Source: Streptococcus ruminicola | GTDB lineage: Bacteria > Bacillota > Bacilli > Lactobacillales > Streptococcaceae | DNA: 64,000 nt | NCBI RefSeq assembly: GCF_011387195.1 | Contig: NZ_CP046919.1 | Span: 806,001 to 870,000, forward strand | Reading direction: 5' to 3' | Shown here: positions 46,897 to 58,450 of the stretch, piece after piece | How the letters are laid out: every line of letters starts with the position of its first letter | Numbering within the stretch: position 1 is the first letter of the stretch | Notes under the pieces: model-generated | What the model was told of the DNA's origin: nothing | Databases searched by the model: none | Seen by the model: the letters and a program-made list of their open reading frames with translations, nothing else | Made by a program: the position numbers and the translations under genes

Positions 46897-47991
46897 ATGT
46901 GGATTCAAAAAATAGCCTTAAAAAATTATCGTAATTATTTAACCAATGAGCTTGAATTTTCTCCCGGGCTAAATGTCTTTATCGGGAAAAACGCTCAAGG
47001 AAAAACAAATTTCTTAGAAGCTATTTATTTCTTATCTTTAACACGTAGCCACCGTACACGTTCCGACAAAGAGCTAATTCACTTTCAAGAAAAAGAACTT
47101 CGTGTCTCAGGTGTTCTGCAACGCTCAAGTGGAACAGTTCCTTTGGAAATCAATCTATCAAGTAAAGGACGAGTCACTAAAGTTAATCACCTCAAACAAG
47201 CTAAATTATCCGACTATATCGGAGTGATGACAGTCGTCTTATTTGCACCTGAAGATTTACAACTCATCAAAGGAGCTCCGAGTTTACGTCGTAAGTTTAT
47301 TGATATTGATTTAGGTCAAATCAAACCTGTCTACCTATCTGATTTGTCTAATTACAATCATGTCCTTAAACAACGTAATACTTACCTAAAAACCGCTGAA
47401 AAAGTTGACATCAACTTTTTAGCAGTCCTTGATGAGCAATTAGCTGATTTTGGTAGCCGCGTCATGGAACATCGCTTAGATTTCGTCTCTAATCTCGAAA
47501 AAGAAGCCGACCGCTATCACTATGCCATCTCTAATGGCCTAGAACATTTGAAAATTCGCTATCTATCATCTGTGCCATTCCAAGAAAAAAGTGATATCAA
47601 AGAATACTTCTTAAAAACATTGGAAAAGAATCGCAAACGTGATATCTTCAAAAAAAATACTGGTGCTGGACCTCATCGTGATGATTTGGAATTTTTCATC
47701 AACGATATGCCTGCCAATTTTGGTAGCCAAGGACAACACCGAAGTTTGATTTTATCTCTTAAGATGGCTGAAATTGAACTCATTAAGAATGTCACTGGTG
47801 ATTATCCAATTCTACTTCTTGACGATGTCATGAGTGAATTAGATAACTACCGACAAACAGAATTGTTAAAAATGATTATTGCTGAAAATGTTCAAACTTT
47901 TATCACAACGACAAGTCTTGAACACCTTTCAAAACTTCCAGAAGAGTTGAAAATTTTCACTGTTAATCAAGGAACTATTGAAGAAAACTAA
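46897..47991 (+). CDS. recF: DNA replication and repair protein RecF
   Basis: A 364-residue SMC-like ATPase that helps load RecA at gaps. Walker [14 protein letters not shown], signature [11 protein letters not shown] and Walker [13 protein letters not shown] are present. It is in an operon with yaaA. Unlike in B. subtilis, it is about 15 kb away from dnaA-dnaN. Confidence 0.97.
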   Translation: MWIQKIALKNYRNYLTNELEFSPGLNVFIGKNAQGKTNFLEAIYFLSLTRSHRTRSDKELIHFQEKELRVSGVLQRSSGTVPLEINLSSKGRVTKVNHLKQAKLSDYIGVMTVVLFAPEDLQLIKGAPSLRRKFIDIDLGQIKPVYLSDLSNYNHVLKQRNTYLKTAEKVDINFLAVLDEQLADFGSRVMEHRLDFVSNLEKEADRYHYAISNGLEHLKIRYLSSVPFQEKSDIKEYFLKTLEKNRKRDIFKKNTGAGPHRDDLEFFINDMPANFGSQGQHRSLILSLKMAEIELIKNVTGDYPILLLDDVMSELDNYRQTELLKMIIAENVQTFITTTSLEHLSKLPEELKIFTVNQGTIEEN

Positions 47992-48018
47992 AAAAGCTGG
48001 CCTAAGCCAGCTTTTTTA
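47991..48018. terminator. Bidirectional terminator between recF and the sugar transporter
   Basis: AGCTGGC / GCCAGCT stem with a CTAA loop, A5 on the left and T7 on the right. Confidence 0.88.
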
Positions 48019-48056
48019 TGTGTTTACAACTGAATTGACAATGTTGTCAATGATAA

Positions 48057-48923
48057 TTAGTAAGATTTAACAATTCCTAATAATACAGCACCAAGAACAA
48101 AGCATGCAATACCAATTACCAACCAACGCATTTCTTTACGTGTTTTAGTTTCACCCAAGAAGAGGATACCACCCATAATTGAAATGATAACACCAAGTTG
48201 TGAGAAACTAAAGGCAATAGCAAGACCTGCTTTAGCAGCAGCAAGAAGCATGAAGATGTTACCAACACCCCACATCAAACCAACGATAGCGTTTTTGATA
48301 ACAACTGTTTCAAATTTAACGTTAAATTTCATGAACATCACAGCACCAAGAACCATACCTACAGCCATTGGGAAGATAACAGCTAAAGCATCGAATTTCA
48401 TGATGTTGTTAAACAAGATAGTGTATGAAAGGTAACCAACTGTTGAGTAAGTCAAAGCACGGAAACCTTTACCAAAGTCAGTAAGTACACTTGCTTCAAC
48501 TTTTTCAGCATCACGTTTACTTGTGAAGTAGAAACCGATAACCAAAAGAAGCAAAGCAATAATACCAAGTGTGTATTGAACCGGTTTGCTCCATTCACCA
48601 AAGACAATGGCACCAATCAAACTACCAAATACAAGTTGAGCACCACTTGACAATGGGTTACCTACTGAAACACCCATGTATTGCATTGCGCGGAATTGAC
48701 CGTTTTGCCCCATAGACCAGAGCATACCACCGATAATTCCGACAACCCAAAGTGATACTGACATTTCTGGTTGAACAAACAACCATACAACAAAGGCAAA
48801 TAAAAGTGCCCCTAAAGTCATTCCTAATGTTTGTTGATCTGGTTTACCTCCAATTTTGTTGCTGACAAACCCGATACTTCCCCATGCTACCATGGGAATT
48901 AATGCAAATAAAATACCCTGCAT
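48057..48923 (-). CDS. GRP-family sugar uptake protein (GlcU/RbsU type)
   Basis: A 288-residue protein with about ten helices, of the glucose/ribose porter (GRP) family within the drug/metabolite superfamily: ALIPMVAWGSIGFVSNK at the N-terminus, SLWVVGIIGGMLWSMGQNGQF, and SFSQLGVIISIMGGILFLGE near the end. It is a proton-linked sugar uptake protein; the exact sugar is not evident. It stands alone with two tandem palindromes upstream. Confidence 0.88.
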   Translation of the reverse strand: MQGILFALIPMVAWGSIGFVSNKIGGKPDQQTLGMTLGALLFAFVVWLFVQPEMSVSLWVVGIIGGMLWSMGQNGQFRAMQYMGVSVGNPLSSGAQLVFGSLIGAIVFGEWSKPVQYTLGIIALLLLVIGFYFTSKRDAEKVEASVLTDFGKGFRALTYSTVGYLSYTILFNNIMKFDALAVIFPMAVGMVLGAVMFMKFNVKFETVVIKNAIVGLMWGVGNIFMLLAAAKAGLAIAFSFSQLGVIISIMGGILFLGETKTRKEMRWLVIGIACFVLGAVLLGIVKSY

Positions 48924-48949
48924 TTTTTCTCCTTTACGATATGTTTTAC

Positions 48950-48986
48950 AGATTAGTAAACGTTGTTTACACTGTTGTAAATATAT
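48950..48986. promoter_or_regulatory. Two tandem TTTACA-N4-type palindromes upstream of the sugar transporter
   Basis: TTTACAGATTAGTAAA and TTTACACTGTTGTAAA, 16 bp each and 5 bp apart, so centre-to-centre spacing is 21 bp (two helical turns). They lie 27-63 bp upstream of the start. The same motif precedes the DUF1304 gene. Confidence 0.6.
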
Positions 48987-49007
48987 AATTAATCATTCGC
49001 CATTTTA

Positions 49008-49023
49008 TGAAAACGCTTTTTCA
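49008..49023. promoter_or_regulatory. cre-like site upstream of the sugar transporter
   Basis: TGAAAACGCTTTTTCA has the CcpA core AAACGCTTT with one clear mismatch to the usual consensus. Carbon catabolite control would fit a sugar transporter. Confidence 0.4.
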
Positions 49024-49107
49024 GAAAAGTAAAAGAAAATTTCATGTTTTTTGCGAACATAGTTACATATTCTATCATAAAGCCTACTATTTTGTAAAGG
49101 CCTACAC

Positions 49108-49148
49108 AAAAAAATCTCTGATAAGTTTGCAAACTTATCAGAGATTTA
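49108..49148 (-). terminator. Rho-independent terminator of guaB
   Basis: A perfect 18-bp inverted repeat (AAATCTCTGATAAGTTTG and its complement), with a T-run on the minus strand. Confidence 0.9.
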
Positions 49149-49168
49149 ATTATTAATCTCAGTTTATC

Positions 49169-50744
<1,576 letters not shown>

Positions 50745-50834
50745 CAAATTAAATTCAATTTTTTTCCAAAAATTCTTTCCTATATTAGACTGATTATTTT
50801 TGCAATTCTCATTTAAAACAAATGTTGTTATCTA

Positions 50835-50868
50835 CCAAAAAAACTCCAAGGCATCGCCTCAGAGTTCT
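50835..50868 (-). terminator. Terminator of trpS
   Basis: AACTC..AGGC / GCCT..GAGTT stem; on the minus strand it is followed by a T-run. Confidence 0.7.
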
Positions 50869-50875
50869 GTTTATT

Positions 50876-51907
<1,032 letters not shown>

Positions 51908-51925
51908 TCAAAATTAATTTCAAAA

Positions 51926-52152
51926 GTAAAAAATAGCCCCACGTAGTTAAACTACGTGAGGGCGTTGTCAATACGCGGTACCACCTCAATTGATAGAACT
52001 AGCCTACCATCTCTTACCACTATATAAAAATTTACACGGTTCATGTAAAGATTATTCTTTTTTACCATCAGTCCATTCATGTAAGCTTACTACTGATTCA
52101 CAGCACCATCAGCTCTCTAAAAGTACGCGTTTACATTACTCTTCTGAATCTT
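51926..52152 (-). promoter_or_regulatory. Tryptophan T-box leader of trpS
   Basis: Minus-strand RNA with a Stem I region starting AGAGAG, the specifier UGG at 52075-52073 (GAATGGACTG), the T-box AGGTGGTACCGCG at 51986-51974, and a terminator hairpin ACGTAG/CTACGT followed by T6 near 51930-51965. All parts fit a transcriptional T-box responding to tRNA-Trp. Confidence 0.93.
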
Positions 52153-52156
52153 CTTC

Positions 52157-52185
52157 ATTTTATGAAATTATAAGGTCTTTGTCAA
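52157..52185 (-). promoter_or_regulatory. Promoter of trpS
   Basis: Minus strand: TTGACA (52185-52180), 17-bp spacer, TAAAAT (52162-52157). Transcription would begin near 52150 at the 5' edge of the T-box. Confidence 0.75.
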
Positions 52186-52302
52186 GTTTATACAGTATTT
52201 TAGGCGCTTTTATATCCGAGGTATAATTATACATTTTGTGTTTTAATCAAATTAAAAAGATTAGAAGCTGTGTTTTGGAAGCACTCCTTTTACTCAAAAA
52301 TC

Positions 52303-52331
52303 TTGACGTTAAGCTGCTTCTTTGCCATAAT
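52303..52331 (+). promoter_or_regulatory. Promoter of the YitT-family gene
   Basis: TTGACG, 17-bp spacer, CATAAT. The segment between this and the trpS promoter (52186-52302) shows nothing else. Confidence 0.5.
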
Positions 52332-52371
52332 ATAATCGTTTGTTTTTGTTATAACTAAAGAGGATTAAATT

Positions 52372-53244
52372 ATGAAAAAAAGACTGATTGATTTTGGACT
52401 CGTAACTATAGGAGCCTTTATTGCTGCCGTTGGTTTCAATTGCTTTTTCCTTGAAAATCATATTGCGTCTGGTGGCGTTGTCGGATTAGCGGTTAGTTTA
52501 AAAGCTTTGTTTGGCTGGAATCCTGGTAATTTTGTTATGATTACTAACGTTCCATTATTGTTAGCTTGTTTACTTTTCTTAGGAAAAGAAACCTTCCTTA
52601 AAACCATTTATGGGGCATGGATTTATTCTATTTTCGTCAAAGTGACTGAAAATCTGCCAAACCTGACTCATAATCCACTACTAGCTGCGATTTTCGGAGC
52701 TATTATCTGTGGTTCTGGTTTAGGGATTGTTTTCTGGGGAAATTCTTCAACCGGTGGTACAGGTATCATCACTCAAATTCTCCACAAATACACACCGCTT
52801 CCTTTAGCAGTAGCCATGACTATTGTCGATGGATGTAGTGTCGCTATGGGATTTATTGCTTTTGATCCTGATACAGTAATGTATTCAATTATTGCCTTAC
52901 TCGTCATTGGGTATGTAGTTAATAGTATCCAAACTGGTGTTACCTCATCTCGCAATTTGATGATTATCTCACCTAAAAATGACTTGATTAAAAACTATAT
53001 CTCCACAGAAGCTGACCGTGGTGTCACTGAAATTCCTGTTACTGGTGGTTTTTCTGGCGACCATCAAACCATGTTGATGACAACTGTTTCTCGCCAAGAA
53101 GTTCCACGTTTAGAAAAAAATATTCAAAAAATCGATGAAGCTGCCTTTATCGTTGTGATGCCAGCTACACAAGTTATGGGACGTGGTTTCAGCCTTAAAA
53201 AATACTACAAGCTCAACGAAAAAGACGCCATTTTACCAATGTAA
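52372..53244 (+). CDS. YitT-family membrane protein (DUF161/DUF2179)
   Basis: A 290-residue protein. The N-terminal ~190 residues hold five to six helices with the family signature FFLENHIASGGVVGLAVSLK and GIVFWGNSSTGGTGII. The C-terminal ~85 residues are the soluble DUF2179 domain (ITGGFSGDHQTMLMTTVSRQE.P.L, FIVVMPATQVMGRGF). Family function is unknown. It is followed by a good terminator. Confidence 0.9.
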   Translation: MKKRLIDFGLVTIGAFIAAVGFNCFFLENHIASGGVVGLAVSLKALFGWNPGNFVMITNVPLLLACLLFLGKETFLKTIYGAWIYSIFVKVTENLPNLTHNPLLAAIFGAIICGSGLGIVFWGNSSTGGTGIITQILHKYTPLPLAVAMTIVDGCSVAMGFIAFDPDTVMYSIIALLVIGYVVNSIQTGVTSSRNLMIISPKNDLIKNYISTEADRGVTEIPVTGGFSGDHQTMLMTTVSRQEVPRLEKNIQKIDEAAFIVVMPATQVMGRGFSLKKYYKLNEKDAILPM

Positions 53245-53257
53245 CCCAAACGTAACT

Positions 53258-53296
53258 CAAAGCCCCACTTCTCTAATTGAAAATTGGGGCTTTTTC
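53258..53296 (+). terminator. Terminator of the YitT-family gene
   Basis: AAAGCCCCA / TGGGGCTTT stem with a ~17-nt loop, followed by T5. Confidence 0.85.
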
Positions 53297-53337
53297 ATGT
53301 ACAATGAGCTTATAGATAAATAATATGAGGTGAAAAA

Positions 53338-54960
53338 TTGCTTACAGTTTCTGATGTATCACTACGTTTCAGCGATAGAAAACTGTTTGATGAGGTTAAC
53401 ATCAACTTTACAGCTGGAAATACCTATGGTTTAATCGGTGCCAACGGTGCAGGAAAATCTACATTTTTAAAAATCTTGGCAGGAGATATTGAACCAACAA
53501 CAGGTCATGTTTCCCTTGGTCCAGACGAACGTCTATCTGTTCTTCGTCAAAATCACTTTGACTACGAAGAAGAACGTGCGATTGATGTTGTTATCATGGG
53601 GAATGAACGCCTTTATAATATCATGAAAGAAAAAGACGCTATCTACATGAAACCTGACTTTTCAGATGAAGATGGTGTCCGCGCAGCAGAATTAGAAAGT
53701 GAATTCGCTGAGCTTGGCGGTTGGGAAGCTGAGAGTGAAGCTTCACAATTGCTCCAAAACCTTAATATTCCAGAAGACCTTCACTACCAAAACATGAGCG
53801 AACTTGCTAATGGTGACAAGGTGAAAGTTCTCCTTGCCAAAGCTCTTTTTGGTAAACCAGATGTTCTTCTTCTTGACGAACCAACCAACGGTCTTGATAT
53901 CCAATCCATCACTTGGTTAGAAGATTTCTTGATTGACTTTGAAAATACAGTCATCGTCGTATCCCATGACCGTCACTTCTTGAACAAAGTATGTACACAC
54001 ATGGCTGACCTTGATTTTGGTAAAATCAAACTTTACGTCGGTAACTATGATTTCTGGAAACAATCATCTGAACTTGCTGCTCGCTTGCAAGCTGACCGCA
54101 ACGCTAAAGCAGAAGAAAAAATCAAAGAATTGCAAGAATTCGTTGCTCGCTTCTCTGCCAACGCTTCTAAATCAAAACAAGCCACTTCTCGTAAGAAAAT
54201 GCTTGATAAAATCGAACTTGAAGAAATTGTTCCATCAAGTCGTAAATACCCATTCATTAACTTCAAAGCTGAGCGTGAACTTGGTAAAGACCTTCTAACA
54301 GTCGAAAACTTATCTGTTAAAATCGATGGTGAGACTGTTCTTGATAATATCAGCTTTATCCTACGTCCAGGCGATAAAACAGCCTTCATCGGACAAAATG
54401 ATATCCAAACAACAGCTCTTATTCGTGCATTGATGGATGATATCGAATACGAAGGAACTATCAAATGGGGTGTCACAACTAGTCGCTCTTACCTTCCAAA
54501 AGATAACTCACGTGATTTTGCTTCAGGGGAATCAATCCTTGAATGGCTTCGTCAATTTGCTTCTAAAGAAGAAGACGATAACACATTCCTTCGTGGATTC
54601 CTAGGTCGCATGCTCTTCTCTGGAGATGAAGTTAACAAATCAGTTAGCGTTCTTTCAGGGGGAGAAAAAGTGCGCGTGATGCTTTCTAAATTGATGCTTC
54701 TCAAATCAAACGTTCTTGTCCTTGATGACCCGACTAACCACTTAGACTTGGAATCAATCTCAAGCTTGAATGATGGCTTGAAAGACTTCAAAGAATCTAT
54801 CATCTTTGCGAGTCACGACCACGAGTTCATCCAAACACTTGCTAACCACATCGTTGTCATTTCTAAAAATGGTGTGATTGACCGTATCGATGAAACTTAT
54901 GATGAATTCCTTGAAAATGAAGAAGTTCAAGCAAAAGTTAAAGAACTTTGGAAAGACTAA
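53338..54960 (+). CDS. ABC-F family ATPase (YkpA/YbiT type) with one degenerate ATP site
   Basis: A 540-residue soluble twin-ATPase of the ABC-F family, which acts on the ribosome rather than in transport. It begins with TTG (GAGG 8 nt upstream). Domain 1 has Walker A GANGAGKST and Walker B LLLDEPTNGLD but signature SELANGDKVKV. Domain 2 has signature LSGGEKVRV but Walker A GQNDIQTTA, lacking the Gly and Lys, and Walker B LVLDDPTNHLD with Asp for the catalytic Glu. Thus the site formed by domain 2 Walker motifs and domain 1 signature looks degenerate, while the other is canonical. The interdomain linker is Lys/Glu-rich. Confidence 0.92.
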   Translation: MLTVSDVSLRFSDRKLFDEVNINFTAGNTYGLIGANGAGKSTFLKILAGDIEPTTGHVSLGPDERLSVLRQNHFDYEEERAIDVVIMGNERLYNIMKEKDAIYMKPDFSDEDGVRAAELESEFAELGGWEAESEASQLLQNLNIPEDLHYQNMSELANGDKVKVLLAKALFGKPDVLLLDEPTNGLDIQSITWLEDFLIDFENTVIVVSHDRHFLNKVCTHMADLDFGKIKLYVGNYDFWKQSSELAARLQADRNAKAEEKIKELQEFVARFSANASKSKQATSRKKMLDKIELEEIVPSSRKYPFINFKAERELGKDLLTVENLSVKIDGETVLDNISFILRPGDKTAFIGQNDIQTTALIRALMDDIEYEGTIKWGVTTSRSYLPKDNSRDFASGESILEWLRQFASKEEDDNTFLRGFLGRMLFSGDEVNKSVSVLSGGEKVRVMLSKLMLLKSNVLVLDDPTNHLDLESISSLNDGLKDFKESIIFASHDHEFIQTLANHIVVISKNGVIDRIDETYDEFLENEEVQAKVKELWKD

Positions 54961-55010
54961 TCATCTTGTCGTAATCTAAACCGACATTACCATATTTTAC
55001 ATTATAGAAA

Positions 55011-55042
55011 AGAAACAGGTTGGGATTTTTATCTCAACCTGT
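55011..55042 (+). terminator. Hairpin after the ABC-F gene
   Basis: ACAGGTTG.GAT / ATC.CAACCTGT forms a strong stem with a T-rich loop but only a short T stretch after it; it may be a terminator or attenuator before the next gene. Confidence 0.5.
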
Positions 55043-55054
55043 CTTACTAACATT

Positions 55055-57631
55055 ATGAAACTAAAATCTTTTAAACTAACAAATAACACCATTTACTACC
55101 TAACAGCATTCTTCTTGCCTTTCGTGATTTTATTTCTAGCCCTTTTGGCTGAAAATATTTCCTTTAATGGTGAGACAACTATTTTAGCTAGTGATGGCTT
55201 TCACCAATACGTTATTTTCGCTGAAAATTTACGAAATATTTTACATGGTTCAGATAGCCTTTTTTATACTTTTACCAGTGGGCTGGGATTAAATTTTTAT
55301 GCTTTAATCAGCTATTATCTTGGTAGTTTCTTCTCACCTTTTGTCTACTTTTTCAGCCTTAAGAGCATGCCCGATGCTATTTATCTCTTTACCCTGCTAA
55401 AAATTGCTTGCATGGGATTAACTAGCTTTTATAGCCTACGCCAACTTTATCCAAAGGTATTAAAACCATTTACCGTTATCCTCTCAAGCTCATATGCGCT
55501 GATGAGCTTTGCTATTAGCCAGATTGAGATTAATATGTGGCTGGATGTTTTCATCCTTTTGCCGCTCATTATTCTAGGACTTAATCGATTACTAAATCAG
55601 AAAAAATTCATCTTATACTACCTGACGTTAACCATTCTCTTTATTCAAAATTACTACTTTGGGTATATGGTTGCTATTTTCCTTGTGCTTTATTTTCTTG
55701 TTCAAATCAGTAAAGAAAGCCGCTTGAAAGTAATTGGACGTCAATTGCTAGACTTTACAGCAGTGTCAACCTTAGCTGGATTATCTAGTTGCGTGATGCT
55801 ATTACCTACTTACTTAGACCTGTCAACGCACGGCGAAAAATTTTCTACCTTTACAGAATGGTTTACAGAGAATTCGTGGATTCTAGACTTGTTTGCCAAA
55901 AACTTTGTTGGTGCTTATGACACAACAAAATTTGGCTCAATTCCTATGATTTATGTAGGTATTTTCCCTTTAATCTTAGCTATTATCTTCTTTACCATCA
56001 AGTCAATCAAATGGCAAACACGTTTAGCTTACGGTATTGTTTTACTACTCATTATTGCTAGTTTTTACCTTGAACCATTAGATTTAATGTGGCAGGGAAT
56101 GCACTCACCTAATATGTTCCTTCACCGTTATTCTTGGGCATTTTCACTAATGGTGATTCTTCTGGCAGCAGAAACGTTATCACGTCTCAAAGAATTAACT
56201 GTTAAGCATTACCTTGTTGGTATTGTTCCACTAGGACTTGGCTTTTTAGCTACGGTACTGTTCAAAAATCATTATCAATTTTTAGAAGCACCACAAATCA
56301 TTATCACCTTTTCTTTCTTGGCAGCCTACGCCATTATATTAATTAGCTGCGCTAAACAGTACTTGACTTTTAATTTATTTATTAGCTTTACAGTTCTCTT
56401 TACAGTATTTGAAACCTCACTTAACACCTATTATCAAATTACAGCCCTAAATAACGAATGGGTCTTTCCTTCTCGTCAAAGTTATGAGCTTAATTTGACA
56501 GATACTGAAAAACTCATTCAAAAAAGTCAAAGCCTAAACACGACATTTTATCGTACCGAGGAGCTCCTTCCTCAAACAGGTAATGACAGCATGAAATACA
56601 ATTATCATGGTATTTCTCAGTTCTCATCTATTCGAAACACGACATCCAGCAGCACGCTTGATCGACTTGGCTTTAAGTCAACTGGAACAAATCTAAACCT
56701 TCGTTATCAAAATAATACCTTACTAATGGATAGTTTATTTGCTGTCAAATACAATCTTTCAGAAACTGATGTCAACAAATTTGGATTCCGTTACCTTGAT
56801 AACTCTGGTAATACATCACTATATGAAAATCAATACGCTAGCCAATTAGCAATTCTAACCAATGGTCTTTACAAAGATGTTGACTTCAGTGTCAACACGC
56901 TTGACAACCAAACTAACTGGATGAACAATCTCACTGGCTTATCTGAAAAATACTTCACGCGTGTGGCTTCCCAATTATCAGGAGGAGCTAATCTTCTAAA
57001 TGGTCGTGTAACCACTAGTAACGACGGACAATTAAATTCGCATGCTGATTATAACCTTACTGTCGCTCCAAACACCCAGCTTTATATCAGCGTTCCAAAT
57101 ATCACCTTCTCTAATGAAAATAGCCAGAAGGTCCAAATTACTGTCAACGGTAAAACGGCAGAATATACAACTGATAATGCCTACACTTTCTTTGATCTTG
57201 GATATTTTGAAGACAGTCAAACTTTGCATGTTACTCTTTCATTTCCTGAAAATAACCAAGTATCATTTAACCAACCGAACTTTTATGCCCTAGATACGAC
57301 AAGCTATCAAAAAGCTATGGAAATCATTAATCATCAAAAGGTTAAAGTTACTACCAATAAAAACACTGTAACGGCTACCTACAAAGCTGACAAAGCTTCG
57401 TCACTCCTATTTACTATCCCATACGATAAAGGTTGGACAGCCACTCAAAACGGCAAAAAAATCACTTTATCAAAAGCTCAAGACGGCTTTATGAAAGTTG
57501 ATGTAAAATCTGGAAAAGGCAAAGTCATTCTGACTTATCTGCCTACAGGTTTTAAAGAAGGAGCGAGGTTATCATCAGTTGGGCTCCTCCTATTTATCTG
57601 TTACAATATCGCTAGAAAACGAAAAAAATAA
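55055..57631 (+). CDS. YfhO-family membrane protein (candidate glycosyltransferase)
   Basis: An 858-residue membrane protein of the YfhO family. About twelve helices in the first ~450 residues, with LLAENISFNGETTILASDGFHQY in the first external loop, then an external region of ~370 residues and a final helix (SVGLLLFICYNIARKRKK). Related proteins in Listeria and Bacillus add sugars to teichoic acids; whether this one does is inference. It lies 94 bp after the ABC-F gene and is probably transcribed separately or by read-through. Confidence 0.85.
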   Translation: MKLKSFKLTNNTIYYLTAFFLPFVILFLALLAENISFNGETTILASDGFHQYVIFAENLRNILHGSDSLFYTFTSGLGLNFYALISYYLGSFFSPFVYFFSLKSMPDAIYLFTLLKIACMGLTSFYSLRQLYPKVLKPFTVILSSSYALMSFAISQIEINMWLDVFILLPLIILGLNRLLNQKKFILYYLTLTILFIQNYYFGYMVAIFLVLYFLVQISKESRLKVIGRQLLDFTAVSTLAGLSSCVMLLPTYLDLSTHGEKFSTFTEWFTENSWILDLFAKNFVGAYDTTKFGSIPMIYVGIFPLILAIIFFTIKSIKWQTRLAYGIVLLLIIASFYLEPLDLMWQGMHSPNMFLHRYSWAFSLMVILLAAETLSRLKELTVKHYLVGIVPLGLGFLATVLFKNHYQFLEAPQIIITFSFLAAYAIILISCAKQYLTFNLFISFTVLFTVFETSLNTYYQITALNNEWVFPSRQSYELNLTDTEKLIQKSQSLNTTFYRTEELLPQTGNDSMKYNYHGISQFSSIRNTTSSSTLDRLGFKSTGTNLNLRYQNNTLLMDSLFAVKYNLSETDVNKFGFRYLDNSGNTSLYENQYASQLAILTNGLYKDVDFSVNTLDNQTNWMNNLTGLSEKYFTRVASQLSGGANLLNGRVTTSNDGQLNSHADYNLTVAPNTQLYISVPNITFSNENSQKVQITVNGKTAEYTTDNAYTFFDLGYFEDSQTLHVTLSFPENNQVSFNQPNFYALDTTSYQKAMEIINHQKVKVTTNKNTVTATYKADKASSLLFTIPYDKGWTATQNGKKITLSKAQDGFMKVDVKSGKGKVILTYLPTGFKEGARLSSVGLLLFICYNIARKRKK

Positions 57632-57657
57632 AAAGTATCCAAGGGATACTTTTTTTG
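57631..57657 (+). terminator. Terminator of the YfhO-family gene
   Basis: AAAAGTATCC / GGATACTTTT stem with a 3-nt loop and a T7 run. Confidence 0.9.
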
Positions 57658-57693
57658 TTCACTTGATTATCTAGAAAACAATAAATAAACACC

Positions 57694-57726
57694 AAAAGAG
57701 CTAGAACAATTGTTCTAGCTCTTTTT
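57694..57726. terminator. Second bidirectional terminator
   Basis: AAAAGAGCTAGAACAATTGTTCTAGCTCTTTT, split here as an AGAGCTAGAACA / TGTTCTAGCTCT stem, with A and T flanks. Confidence 0.85.
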
Positions 57727-57733
57727 AGGCAAT

Positions 57734-57757
57734 AAAAAATCCTAAGTAAAACTTAGG
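57734..57757 (-). terminator. Terminator of the tRNA-Glu/tRNA-Asn operon
   Basis: CCTAAGT / ACTTAGG stem with a 3-nt loop; a T-run follows on the minus strand. Confidence 0.85.
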
Positions 57758-57771
57758 AAGGTGTCTTATCA

Positions 57772-57845
57772 CTCCGGCAGTAGGACTCGAACCTACGACA
57801 TCATGATTAACAGTCATGCGCTACTACCAACTGAGCTATGCCGGA
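57772..57845 (-). tRNA. tRNA-Asn (GTT)
   Basis: 74 nt, a complete cloverleaf. Acceptor TCCGGCA pairs with TGCCGGA plus discriminator G; anticodon loop CTGTTAA gives anticodon GTT; T-arm GGTTCGAGTCC. It follows tRNA-Glu on the same strand. Confidence 0.95.
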
Positions 57846-57876
57846 TAAACAAAAAAACTGCTAGGCAGTAGTTTTA

Positions 57877-57948
57877 TAGTCCGTACGGGATTCGAACCCG
57901 TGTTACCGCCGTGAAAAGGCGGTGTCTTAACCCCTTGACCAACGGACC
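57877..57948 (-). tRNA. tRNA-Glu (TTC)
   Basis: 72 nt. Acceptor GGTCCGT pairs with ACGGACT; anticodon stem-loop CCGCC-TTTTCAC-GGCGG gives anticodon TTC; T-arm GGTTCGAATCC. It is probably cotranscribed with tRNA-Asn. It is a substrate of the MnmG and MnmA enzymes encoded in this window. Confidence 0.95.
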
Positions 57949-58235
57949 AGAAGTTTTAGGATTTCCCCTCAACACTCTTATTATTATACCAGATATTTTT
58001 TCTTTGTCTATAGTTTTTTTCAATTTTTTTTACTTTTTTTGGAGTTTTTTTGCACTAAATTATCGCCAAAAAATTCAAACAATTTTAACGTGCTAAAAAG
58101 CCTTTAATATCAAGCATTTACAGGTGAACTTTCGGTAAAGAAGAAAATTGTTTACTAGTAAAAAAGTAATTTTTTCTTTTACTTATTCTTTACTTTTCAA
58201 AAACCAGGCAGGCCAACGTAAAGTACGATTTTTAG

Positions 58236-58265
58236 TTGACAGAAAAGCTGTTATTTTGATAGAAT
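58236..58265 (+). promoter_or_regulatory. Promoter of tRNA-Arg
   Basis: TTGACA, 18-bp spacer, TAGAAT, ending 15 bp before the tRNA. The ~290 bp between tRNA-Glu and this promoter are A/T-rich and hold no gene I can support. Confidence 0.7.
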
Positions 58266-58279
58266 GATTAAGTTGATAT

Positions 58280-58353
58280 GGTCTCATAGCTCAGCTGGAT
58301 AGAGCATTCGCCTTCTAAGCGAACGGTCGCAGGTTCGAATCCTGCTGGGATCA
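58280..58353 (+). tRNA. tRNA-Arg (TCT)
   Basis: 74 nt. Acceptor GGTCTCA pairs with TGGGATC; anticodon stem-loop TTCGC-CTTCTAA-GCGAA gives anticodon TCT; T-arm AGGTTCGAATCCT. Terminator directly downstream. Confidence 0.95.
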
Positions 58354-58358
58354 AATCT

Positions 58359-58385
58359 AAAGCCGGCTTTAGCCGGCTTTTTTTA
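58359..58385 (+). terminator. Terminator of tRNA-Arg
   Basis: AAAGCCGGCT / AGCCGGCTTT stem with a 2-nt loop, followed by T7. Confidence 0.93.
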
Positions 58386-58401
58386 TTTTCTCCACTAGTA
58401 G

Positions 58402-58417
58402 TGTTTCACATGAAACT
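58402..58417. other. parS-like site near the origin
   Basis: TGTTTCACATGAAACT matches the parS consensus at 14 of 16 positions. It lies 3 kb from dnaA, in the gap between two terminators. Confidence 0.7.
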
Positions 58418-58419
58418 AG

Positions 58420-58450
58420 AAAAAGCTGTTCAAATATTGAACAGCTTTTT
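58420..58450 (-). terminator. Terminator of rlmH
   Basis: AAAAGCTGTTCAA / TTGAACAGCTTTT stem with a 3-nt loop overlapping the rlmH stop codon. Confidence 0.88.

Noticed and set aside
57949..58235. A small plus-strand frame (from 57911) across the tRNA-Glu 5' side and the gap
   Set aside because: It overlaps tRNA-Glu and AT-rich spacer, with no ribosome site; the gap appears non-coding.
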